Shown here: one piece after another, positions 1 to 4,679 of the stretch | How the letters are laid out: each line of letters starts with the position of its first letter | How positions within the stretch are numbered: the first letter of the stretch is position 1 | Assembly: GCA_964370435.1 (NCBI GenBank) | Contig: CAYJJG010000030.1 | Coordinates: 1 to 10,691 of the forward strand | DNA length: 10,691 bases | From: CALVGQ01 sp964370435 | Lineage (GTDB): Bacteria; Bacillota_I; Bacilli_A; Erysipelotrichales; Erysipelotrichaceae | Direction: 5' to 3' | Made by a program: the position numbers and the translations under genes | The notes under the pieces: model-generated | The model's database searches: none | The model's input: the letters and a program-made list of their open reading frames with translations, nothing else | What the model was told of the DNA's origin: nothing

Positions 1-137
1 GTTTGCACTGAACTAGTAGTTTGCACTGAACTAGTAGTTTGCACTGAACTAGTTGTTTGCACTGAACTAGCTGTTTGCACTGAACTAGTTGTTTGCACTG
101 AGCTGGTTGTTTGCACTGAGCTAGTTGTTTGCACTGG
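1..137. repeat. 18-bp tandem repeat array, seven full units plus a partial
   Basis: Seven back-to-back 18-base units start at 1, 19, 37, 55, 73, 91 and 109. The plus-strand consensus is GTTTGCACTGAACTAGTT, and an 11-base partial unit follows at 127-137. Units differ at only a few positions. The two nearest the left edge are identical, and the two nearest the gene start (91-126) carry GAGCTGG or GAGCTAG variants. Because 18 is a multiple of 3, copy-number change would keep the minus-strand frame and alter the length of the encoded VQTTSS repeat. The array continues beyond base 1, so the total copy number is unknown. Confidence 0.97.
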
Positions 138-287
138 TAGAGTGCTATCTATATTCGACATAAGCGGTGCTATTTGTTCTTGTGTTGCATTCGCTGGAAT
201 GCTTAAATTTACTGCTAAAAAAATAGCTAGAAAAGCAGCTATTCCTTTTTTTAATTTGTCTGAATTAAACATTTTTTCAAGATTCAT
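1..287 (-). CDS. Secreted Thr/Ser-rich hexapeptide-repeat protein, N-terminal part (runs off the left edge)
   Basis: Read on the minus strand, an ATG at 287 follows AAGGAG (295-300) by 7 bases and opens a frame of 95 codons that is still open at base 1. Residues 1-34 form a classic signal peptide: a lysine-rich start (KLKK at 11-14), a hydrophobic core from about 15 to 30, and an ANA cleavage site before Thr35. After a short spacer, residues 52 onward are a hexapeptide repeat, VQTTSS, with one VQTASS variant. No anchor or catalytic domain is visible because the C-terminus is outside the window. Thr/Ser-rich repeats of this kind usually form extended, sometimes glycosylated, stalks or linkers in surface proteins; that role is inferred. 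A good promoter lies upstream at 355-383. The plus strand is also open here but has no start signal or signal peptide, so the minus-strand reading is preferred. The product is unknown. Confidence 0.82.
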   Translation of the reverse strand, partial: MNLEKMFNSDKLKKGIAAFLAIFLAVNLSIPANATQEQIAPLMSNIDSTLPVQTTSSVQTTSSVQTTSSVQTASSVQTTSSVQTTSSVQTTSSVQ

Positions 288-294
288 TTTAATT

Positions 295-300
295 CTCCTT
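295..300 (-). promoter_or_regulatory. Ribosome binding site of the repeat-protein gene
   Basis: AAGGAG on the minus strand, 7 bases before the ATG at 287. It picks this start over the in-frame ATG five codons later (272-270) and gives the signal peptide its charged N-terminus. Confidence 0.75.
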
Positions 301-354
301 TGTTTACTTTATCTTATGTTATTTGTTCTTTTAATAAATTTCGTCAACTTTAAA

Positions 355-383
355 ATACTACCAAATTTATGACAATTTGTCAA
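355..383 (-). promoter_or_regulatory. Sigma-A-type promoter for the repeat-protein gene, with a palindrome over the -35 box
   Basis: On the minus strand TTGACA (378-383) is followed after exactly 17 bases by TAGTAT (355-360). This is a near-consensus vegetative promoter and would leave a 5' leader of about 60 bases before the ATG at 287. A perfect 13-base palindrome, TGACAATTTGTCA (370-382), overlaps the -35 box and could be an operator; the operator role is inferred. Confidence 0.7.
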
Positions 384-492
384 AGAACATTATTCGTTTT
401 ATGTTGCATTTTCTGAATCTAAAGTGATAATGTCTTAGTGTATTATAAAATGAAAATTTCCTAATATTATATTATCAATGTTTGGAGGTTTC

Positions 493-790
493 ATGAAAGG
501 AATTGTACTAAAAGATATGGAGAATTATAAATACAAAACAATTAAAAATATTGTAGGTGGCAGAATATCTAAAGAGAGCGCTTCAGTTCTATTAGATTTA
601 TCCACAGATAAATTAATAGACTCATTAATATTTATTAGTAACAAGGTTAAGCTGGTTTCATTCAGGTAATAGAAATAAAGTATCATCAAGAAAAGTATCC
701 CAAGAAACAGAAACTAAAATGGTCATTTTATTCGATGATGAATACACTGATTATGGTTATATCTCAATCATGCCTATAAGAAAAACATAG
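493..790 (+). pseudogene. Decayed transposase fragment (ISNCY-like N-terminal region)
   Basis: A start at 493 follows GGAGG (484-488). The first frame reads MKGIVLKDMENYKYKTIKN..., then GRISKESASVLLDLS, matching the first helix-turn-helix of ISNCY-type transposases. Near 603 the similarity moves to another frame, where RxINRLINIY and QGxAGFI can be read through several stops. From 659 it moves again, and HSGNRNKVSSRKVSQETE continues to a TAG at 788-790. In intact relatives these pieces are continuous (INRLI..., then a KAGFxHGNRG motif, then a region leading to a DDE domain). The remnant therefore has at least two frameshifts and several nonsense codons and lacks the whole catalytic domain. 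I found no terminal inverted repeats. The family assignment rests on remembered motifs; that it is broken is clear from the sequence. Confidence 0.68.
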
Positions 791-840
791 CACTTTCAAA
801 TACCACAATCATAAAACAAACTATAGTAAATTACTTTTTT

Positions 841-872
841 TAATAAAAAAAGAGTCCATTTATTGATAGACT
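841..872 (-). terminator. Likely terminator of tRNA-Arg
   Basis: On the minus strand a 6-bp stem, AGTCTA with TGGACT (867-872 with 853-858, one G-T pair), and an 8-base loop are followed by CTTTTTTT (842-851). The stem is short and AT-rich, but the position about 30 bases beyond the tRNA 3' end fits. Nothing else is evident between 791 and 904. Confidence 0.5.
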
Positions 873-904
873 TTGACTTTAATCAGATTAACATCCTAAT
901 TCTA

Positions 905-981
905 TGGTGTGCTCGACAGGACTTGAACCTGCAACCTTCTGAATCGGAATCAGATGCGCTATCCAGTTGCGCCACGAGCAC
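905..981 (-). tRNA. tRNA-Arg (anticodon CCG)
   Basis: Read on the minus strand, the acceptor arm GTGCTCG (981-975) pairs with CGAGCAC (915-909), then discriminator A and an encoded CCA (907-905). The anticodon stem TCTGA/TCAGA encloses the loop TTCCGAT, giving anticodon CCG, which reads CGG arginine codons. The T arm contains GTTCAAGTC. All arms fold normally over 77 bases. It is divergently transcribed from the femX-like gene, with its own -10 box at 998-1003. Confidence 0.96.
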
Positions 982-997
982 TTATTTAACGTACTAT

Positions 998-1003
998 ATT
1001 ATA
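998..1003 (-). promoter_or_regulatory. Extended -10 promoter of tRNA-Arg
   Basis: On the minus strand TATGG precedes TATAAT, a TGN extended -10 element, ending 17 bases before the tRNA 5' end at 981. The -35 region is only a T-run without a clear TTGACA, as extended -10 promoters allow. Confidence 0.6.
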
Positions 1004-1028
1004 CCATAGAATTAACATTAAAAAATAC

Positions 1029-1059
1029 TTGTCTGTATTATTATGGGGTATGCTATAAT
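1029..1059 (+). promoter_or_regulatory. Extended -10 promoter of the femX-like gene
   Basis: TATGC directly precedes TATAAT (1054-1059), a TGN extended -10 element. TTGTCT at 1029-1034 is a possible -35 box with a long 19-base spacer. The box lies downstream of the ATG at 1043, so that upstream ATG would be untranscribed. This supports the start at 1085. Confidence 0.65.
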
Positions 1060-1073
1060 AGATAGAGTTAATT

Positions 1074-1078
1074 GGAGG
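1074..1078 (+). promoter_or_regulatory. Ribosome binding site deciding the femX-like start
   Basis: GGAGG stands 6 bases before the ATG at 1085. No comparable site precedes the in-frame ATG at 1043. Confidence 0.8.
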
Positions 1079-1084
1079 TATTAC

Positions 1085-2284
1085 ATGCATATCAATTGGA
1101 ATATGAATGAAAAAGACTTTGATGAATTTGTATTAAATCATCCTACAAGTCACTATGCTAAAACATCCATGTGGGCAAAAGTGAAAAAATATCAAGAAAA
1201 CTATAACGTGGTATTAAGTGGTCTTTATCAAGAAAATAAATTACAAGCAACGGCACTTCTTTTAATAAAGAAAAAATGGGGTATTCGTTATGCTTATATA
1301 CCTTGGGGAATTTGTGTAGATTTTGATAATCTAGACCTTGTGCAAGAATACTGTAAAGTTATAAGGGATTATGCCAAAAAACATAAATTAGCTTTTGTTA
1401 AAATGGAATTAAATGCACTTCATGATGATAAAAGTGAAAATCTAATTAAGTCACTTGATGCTTGTGGATTTAAACATAAGGGATTTGGTTATGGCTATGA
1501 TGGTAGTTGGTTCAATCGTTTTACTTTAATTATTGATTTAGCACCTAGTTATGAGGATATTCAATCACGATTCACTAAAGCAAGACACTCTAAAATAAAT
1601 AAACATAACAAATATAGTATTTATACTAAAGTGGCAACTAAAAAACAAATTGATGTATTATGCAGACTAGAAAAAGATTTAGCAGATACTAAAGGATTCA
1701 AACCTCATGAACCTGCTTTTTTTGAAAACATTATCGACAATTTCCCTAATAATCATGTTTATGCTATAACAACTTTAGATATTAAGCAATCCTTAGAGAA
1801 CATCCAAGTAGAATTAACCCACAAAAAATATGTTAAAGATATTAAAGCACGAACTGATAAAGAAAAAACATACAGCGACCTTTTAAAGTTGCATGAAAAG
1901 CATGGTGACCATGTAGATATTGCAGCTGGCCTATTTTTATACGACAACTTATCTAGTTGGGATTTATATTTATATAAATGTAGTGATTTTAACTTTATTA
2001 ATGGGACTGATAAAATTCATTTATTTATGATTGAAGAAATGAAACGTCGTGGAGTTAAACATTATGATATGGTTGGTTTTTCTGGATCTACTAGTCCTGA
2101 AGACCCATATTATGGATTATATTTATATAAGTCTTCTTTCGGAAGCGAAGTTGTTGAATATGTTGGCGAATTTAATCTAGTTTTAAATCCTAAATTAAAA
2201 AACATATTTGATAAAACAGATCGCCTATATCGTAAGATTAGAAGAAAAGTACATTATTACTTAAACATTAAAACACGCAAATAG
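1085..2284 (+). CDS. FemABX-family peptidoglycan interpeptide-bridge aminoacyltransferase (FemX/MurM-like)
   Basis: This 399-residue protein belongs to the FemABX family, which moves amino acids from aminoacyl-tRNA to the side-chain lysine of lipid II or related precursors on the cytoplasmic face of the membrane, building the cross-bridge of the wall. Supporting features are the length near 400, two GNAT-like halves, and a charged helical stretch at about 233-276 like the antiparallel coiled-coil arm of FemA. The C-terminal signature GLYLYKSSFG...VVEYVGEFNLVLNP (about 343-369) corresponds to the family's FKxxFG...EYxGEFDL motif. The start at 1085 is chosen for its GGAGG site and because the promoter -10 box overlaps the upstream extension. 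Transcription is divergent from tRNA-Arg and convergent with the vanZ-like gene. The amino acid transferred cannot be told from sequence, so no FemX/MurM subtype symbol is given. Confidence 0.88.
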   Translation: MHINWNMNEKDFDEFVLNHPTSHYAKTSMWAKVKKYQENYNVVLSGLYQENKLQATALLLIKKKWGIRYAYIPWGICVDFDNLDLVQEYCKVIRDYAKKHKLAFVKMELNALHDDKSENLIKSLDACGFKHKGFGYGYDGSWFNRFTLIIDLAPSYEDIQSRFTKARHSKINKHNKYSIYTKVATKKQIDVLCRLEKDLADTKGFKPHEPAFFENIIDNFPNNHVYAITTLDIKQSLENIQVELTHKKYVKDIKARTDKEKTYSDLLKLHEKHGDHVDIAAGLFLYDNLSSWDLYLYKCSDFNFINGTDKIHLFMIEEMKRRGVKHYDMVGFSGSTSPEDPYYGLYLYKSSFGSEVVEYVGEFNLVLNPKLKNIFDKTDRLYRKIRRKVHYYLNIKTRK

Positions 2285-2296
2285 CGTGTTTTATTT
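2270..2296. terminator. Shared bidirectional terminator of the femX-like and vanZ-like genes
   Basis: A perfect 9-bp stem AAAACACGC (2270-2278) with GCGTGTTTT (2284-2292) encloses the loop AAATA, with T-tracts on both strands. The femX-like stop codon TAG (2282-2284) and the vanZ-like stop TAA (complement of 2291-2293) both lie in this hairpin, so one element ends both convergent genes. Confidence 0.85.
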
Positions 2297-2746
2297 AGCT
2301 TTATATAAATACACCATAGTGTAATAGGTTAGCGCTATACCAATGATACTTCCAATACCATCTTTATACAAATCAATTAGTTGAAAACTTCTTGCAACGC
2401 TAAAAAAATGTTGGTTAAGCTCGTCAACAATCGAAAATAGTATGCACCACATAGCTGCAAATGATTTCGTGTACGCTAAAGAGTATTCAAGAAGAAGCAG
2501 TGTTACTGTTATACCTAATACAAAATAAACTCCTATATGAGCTAGTGCTCTAACAATATCATTAGCCCTGTCTGATATTATCGCTTGGTTAATGACATCT
2601 AAGTTTTGATAACTTGGACTAAACTTTAAAATAAATAAAGTTACTTGCCTACTTAGACCACTTGAACTTTCCCCATCTTGACTTGATAAAAAGAAAATAC
2701 CAAGCATAGTGCATAGTACTAACATCCATAAAATACCCTTTTTCAT
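2291..2746 (-). CDS. VanZ-family membrane protein
   Basis: The 151-residue protein has an N-terminal membrane segment (about 4-20) followed by FFLSSQDG, then three more hydrophobic segments. VanZ-family marks are present: SSQ (21-23), RALAH (R66, H70) at the start of the second segment, DELNQ (D108, E109, Q112), then R119 and D125/D129 before a final glycine-rich helix. The namesake VanZ gives low-level teicoplanin resistance by an incompletely understood mechanism; most chromosomal relatives have no defined function, so drug resistance should not be assumed. Translation starts after AGGAG and a second AAGGA close to the ATG. A strong promoter lies at 2772-2800. Its convergent partner is the femX-like gene 6 bases away, so both neighbours may concern the cell wall. 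Confidence 0.88.
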   Translation of the reverse strand: MKKGILWMLVLCTMLGIFFLSSQDGESSSGLSRQVTLFILKFSPSYQNLDVINQAIISDRANDIVRALAHIGVYFVLGITVTLLLLEYSLAYTKSFAAMWCILFSIVDELNQHFFSVARSFQLIDLYKDGIGSIIGIALTYYTMVYLYKAK

Positions 2747-2771
2747 TTTATCCTTGCTCCTCTTGTTATTT

Positions 2772-2800
2772 ATTATGAAATCAATTATTTAAAATGTCAA
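2772..2800 (-). promoter_or_regulatory. Sigma-A-type promoter of the vanZ-like gene
   Basis: On the minus strand TTGACA (2795-2800) and CATAAT (2772-2777) are separated by exactly 17 bases. Its -35 box lies back to back with the tRNA-Lys -35 box, 27 bases away. Confidence 0.75.
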
Positions 2801-2833
2801 TCAAGCATAAAACAAATGATTTTATACTTGATT
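2799..2833. promoter_or_regulatory. Imperfect inverted repeat between two divergent -35 boxes
   Basis: AATCAAG (2799-2805) and ATAAAA (2807-2812) are mirrored by TTTTAT (2820-2825) and CTTGATT (2827-2833), giving 13 paired positions with one mismatch around a 7-base centre. Its ends overlap the -35 boxes of the vanZ-like gene and of tRNA-Lys. It may be an operator, or partly a by-product of two facing -35 boxes. Confidence 0.45.
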
Positions 2834-2856
2834 TCATTAATGCTGTACCTTATAAT
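2828..2856 (+). promoter_or_regulatory. Sigma-A-type promoter of tRNA-Lys
   Basis: TTGATT (2828-2833) is followed after 17 bases by a perfect TATAAT (2851-2856). The predicted transcript start is about 10 bases before the mature tRNA 5' end. Confidence 0.82.
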
Positions 2857-2873
2857 TTATATACGTAAGTCAA

Positions 2874-2949
2874 GATCCCTTAGCTCAGTTGGTAGAGCAA
2901 CTGACTCTTAATCAGTGGGTCTAGGGTTCGAGTCCCTAAGGGATCACCA
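2874..2949 (+). tRNA. tRNA-Lys (anticodon CTT)
   Basis: The acceptor arm GATCCCT (2874-2880) pairs with AGGGATC (2939-2945), followed by discriminator A and an encoded CCA (2947-2949). The D arm reads TAGCTCAGTTGGTAGAGCA. The anticodon stem ACTGA/TCAGT holds the loop CTCTTAA, giving anticodon CTT for AAG lysine codons. The T arm contains GGTTCGAGTCC. It folds normally over 76 bases and is a single-gene unit with its own promoter and terminator. I see no duplicated 3' end that would mark an integrated element. Confidence 0.97.
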
Positions 2950-2981
2950 TTATGATGTACAGCGATGAAATCGCATGAACT

Positions 2982-3006
2982 AACACCATTAATTAGGTGT
3001 TTTTTT
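2982..3006 (+). terminator. Terminator of tRNA-Lys
   Basis: AACACC (2982-2987) pairs with GGTGTT (2996-3001) around an 8-base loop, followed by a run of seven T (3000-3006). A small extra hairpin, GCGAT/ATCGC (2962-2974), lies between the tRNA and this terminator. Confidence 0.8.
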
Positions 3007-3012
3007 ATTGGT

Positions 3013-3041
3013 TTGACATAGAATGAGCACTTATTTATATA
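3013..3041 (+). promoter_or_regulatory. Upstream promoter of the first lipoprotein gene
   Basis: TTGACA (3013-3018), a 17-base spacer and TATATA (3036-3041). The predicted start point falls inside the TGTG-N8-CACA element at 3045-3060. Confidence 0.6.
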
Positions 3042-3044
3042 GCA

Positions 3045-3060
3045 TGTGACAATTGGCACA
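3045..3060 (+). promoter_or_regulatory. TGTG-N8-CACA palindromic element, copy 1
   Basis: TGTGACAATTGGCACA is a 16-base imperfect palindrome, extended to 18 bases by a flanking A and T. It lies 3 bases after the upstream -10 box, over the predicted transcription start, where a bound protein could repress. It agrees at 12 of 16 positions with a second copy at 4566-4581. The layout resembles CRP/FNR-type (TGTGA-N6-TCACA) or Rex-type sites, but the protein is not identifiable here. Confidence 0.45.
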
Positions 3061-3089
3061 TTGATTTAGAGCTTTAGATATATTAATAT
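3061..3089 (+). promoter_or_regulatory. Second possible promoter of the first lipoprotein gene
   Basis: TTGATT (3061-3066), a 17-base spacer and TAATAT (3084-3089). It is closer to the gene than the 3013-3041 promoter. One or both may be used. Confidence 0.4.
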
Positions 3090-3130
3090 TGAATTAAGTA
3101 ACTAGCATATCACTTTGTGGAGGAAAAATA

Positions 3131-4423
3131 ATGAGAAAATTGATAATTGCTTTTTGTACTATTTCAATTATGTTTATTGTTTCAGCTTGTACAACTTCGG
3201 ATGATAATATAGTAGAAGAACAGGCTATCGACTACAGTCCTTATAGCGCCCTATTAAAAGCATATGAACTTGACTACAATATTGAAAATTTAAGTAGCAC
3301 TGACTACAAAGTTACAGGTATGACAATTTCACCAGCTTTTCCATATATTGAAGATGACAGCATGGTGGATGCAAGCGGCTTTAGTTATGCAAATTTGATC
3401 GATTTAGACAATAATGGTGTCTTAGAGCTTGTTATTATTGCCTATAATCAACAAGAGCGAGGTTATGGGGAATATTTTTCTTACGATGAAAAAGTTTATC
3501 TTGATGCACTTGAATACCCTAATATAGTAAAAGTTTATACTATTGATCAAGACCATGGTTTAACTTTTTTAGGTAGTTTACCTGTTTCTTTACTAGAGCT
3601 TCCTACATCATCCAATTATGGCATAGAGTACCTTGTTTCAGAAGATAAAACGTATATAAGTCACTATGAGACATCGCAAATGAACGATACAGAGATTCGT
3701 TATTATGGACTTAGTGGCAGCTATTTTGGAGTTGAAGCTTATTTTGAAAAAAGAGCAGATGGAACTATTTATATTGAGGGCGAAGAATACGATTACCTTG
3801 AGTTTGATAAAATAATAGCTGACTATGGTAAAAGTGAAGTTCATCTTATTCAAAATTTAGATGAAACTTATTTAAATGAACTTAATACTATCAATAATGT
3901 AACCTTTAGTTTTCTAGAAAAATATCCTGTAAGTAATTTTGAACATCACAGTGGAGCTTATAATGATGGACAGTTTTACTATTTAGAACATAACTCTTAC
4001 GAATATTATCCGCATGAGTACATCATTAAAGATTATTACAATGCCTTAACTTTACAAGATTACGATAAGCTTTATGAGCTAATGGCAAATCCTGAAGAGG
4101 TTGAGTATTATGAGCTAAGTCGCTCTTCTGATGAACATACTTATGTGCCTGGCTATATTATAACTGAACTACAATATGTTGAACTTGGTGATGTAAAAAA
4201 AGCAGCTATGGCAACCGATATAAGTAATTATATCTATGAATTAGATAGTGAAAATGTGGTTATTATGTATGCTGCAGTAAATGAAGTACTAGATCCGCAC
4301 ACAACACAACTTGGTCTACAAGTTGCAGGTGATTTATTTGATACTTATTATATTTTATCAAGTGAAGATAAGATTGAATGGAAAATAGAATTTATTATAG
4401 ATGATAAATTTTACTGGAATTAA
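3131..4423 (+). CDS. Lipoprotein of unknown function with a calcium-loop-like Asp motif
   Basis: The 430-residue product begins with a lipoprotein signal peptide: MRK, a hydrophobic core, and the lipobox VSAC with lipidated Cys20. It is therefore expected on the outer face of the membrane. Residues 86-103 read YANLIDLDNNGVLELVII, an aspartate-rich loop (D91, D93, N95, E99) like calcium-binding DxDxxGxxE loops common in Firmicute surface lipoproteins. The rest is tyrosine- and acid-rich, and I recognise no catalytic motif. The start at 3131 follows GGAGG (3119-3123) by 7 bases. It is a single-gene unit: tRNA-Lys ends upstream with its own terminator, and a folded terminator follows at 4449-4513. 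The TGTG-N8-CACA element upstream suggests regulation shared with the next gene. The two proteins share no obvious similarity beyond the signal peptide. Confidence 0.85.
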   Translation: MRKLIIAFCTISIMFIVSACTTSDDNIVEEQAIDYSPYSALLKAYELDYNIENLSSTDYKVTGMTISPAFPYIEDDSMVDASGFSYANLIDLDNNGVLELVIIAYNQQERGYGEYFSYDEKVYLDALEYPNIVKVYTIDQDHGLTFLGSLPVSLLELPTSSNYGIEYLVSEDKTYISHYETSQMNDTEIRYYGLSGSYFGVEAYFEKRADGTIYIEGEEYDYLEFDKIIADYGKSEVHLIQNLDETYLNELNTINNVTFSFLEKYPVSNFEHHSGAYNDGQFYYLEHNSYEYYPHEYIIKDYYNALTLQDYDKLYELMANPEEVEYYELSRSSDEHTYVPGYIITELQYVELGDVKKAAMATDISNYIYELDSENVVIMYAAVNEVLDPHTTQLGLQVAGDLFDTYYILSSEDKIEWKIEFIIDDKFYWN

Positions 4424-4448
4424 AAATTTCTATAGCGTTTAAAGATAT

Positions 4449-4513
4449 AATCCTACTAAAGTAGTCACACGAAATAAATAAATTTCGTAAATCTGTAAAG
4501 GTAGGATTTTTTT
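4449..4513 (+). terminator. Folded terminator with competing inner hairpins
   Basis: AATCCTAC (4449-4456) pairs with GTAGGATT (4501-4508), followed by seven T (4507-4513). The 44 bases enclosed include a second hairpin, ACGAAAT (4469-4475) with ATTTCGT (4482-4488). CTAC (4453-4456) can instead pair with GTAG at 4461-4464, which would break the outer stem. The simplest reading is the 3' terminator of the lipoprotein gene ending at 4423. Confidence 0.62.
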
Positions 4514-4565
4514 ATACCACCGCTTTTTAACTCAAAGTATATAATTATAGAAAAGTAATGAAAAA

Positions 4566-4581
4566 TGTGCCAAGTAACACA
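4566..4581 (+). promoter_or_regulatory. TGTG-N8-CACA palindromic element, copy 2
   Basis: TGTGCCAAGTAACACA, with flanks making the arms AATGTG and CACATT over 20 bases. It agrees at 12 of 16 positions with the copy at 3045-3060 and lies 98 bases before the next lipoprotein start. A TATAAT at 4540-4545 lies 20 bases upstream but lacks a good -35 box, so the promoter of this gene is uncertain. A small hairpin, TATAGAT/ATCTATA (4617-4634), lies further down the leader. Confidence 0.42.
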
Positions 4582-4679
4582 TTCTTTTATTATTAAAGAT
4601 TATTTACAATAATAACTATAGATGGATATCTATAAGCTTCTTAACACAATTATTTTAAAAGAGAGGAAGAAAATCTATT

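Noticed and set aside
1..137. CRISPR array
   Set aside because: The 18-base units are directly adjacent with no unique spacers, and they are in frame with a signal peptide, so this is a coding tandem repeat.
1..372. Plus-strand open frame through the tandem repeat, ending at a TGA at 370-372
   Set aside because: It is the complement of the signal-peptide and repeat gene, starts only at an internal GTG without a ribosome site, and has cysteine-rich VCTELV repeats with no export signal. The minus strand has the promoter, ribosome site and signal peptide.
1043..1084. N-terminal extension of the femX-like gene to the ATG at 1043
   Set aside because: The promoter -10 box (1054-1059) lies inside it and no ribosome site precedes 1043; GGAGG at 1074-1078 points to 1085.
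2874..2949. tRNA-Lys as an integration site of a mobile element
   Set aside because: No duplicated tRNA 3' segment and no integrase gene are seen; ordinary chromosomal genes follow.
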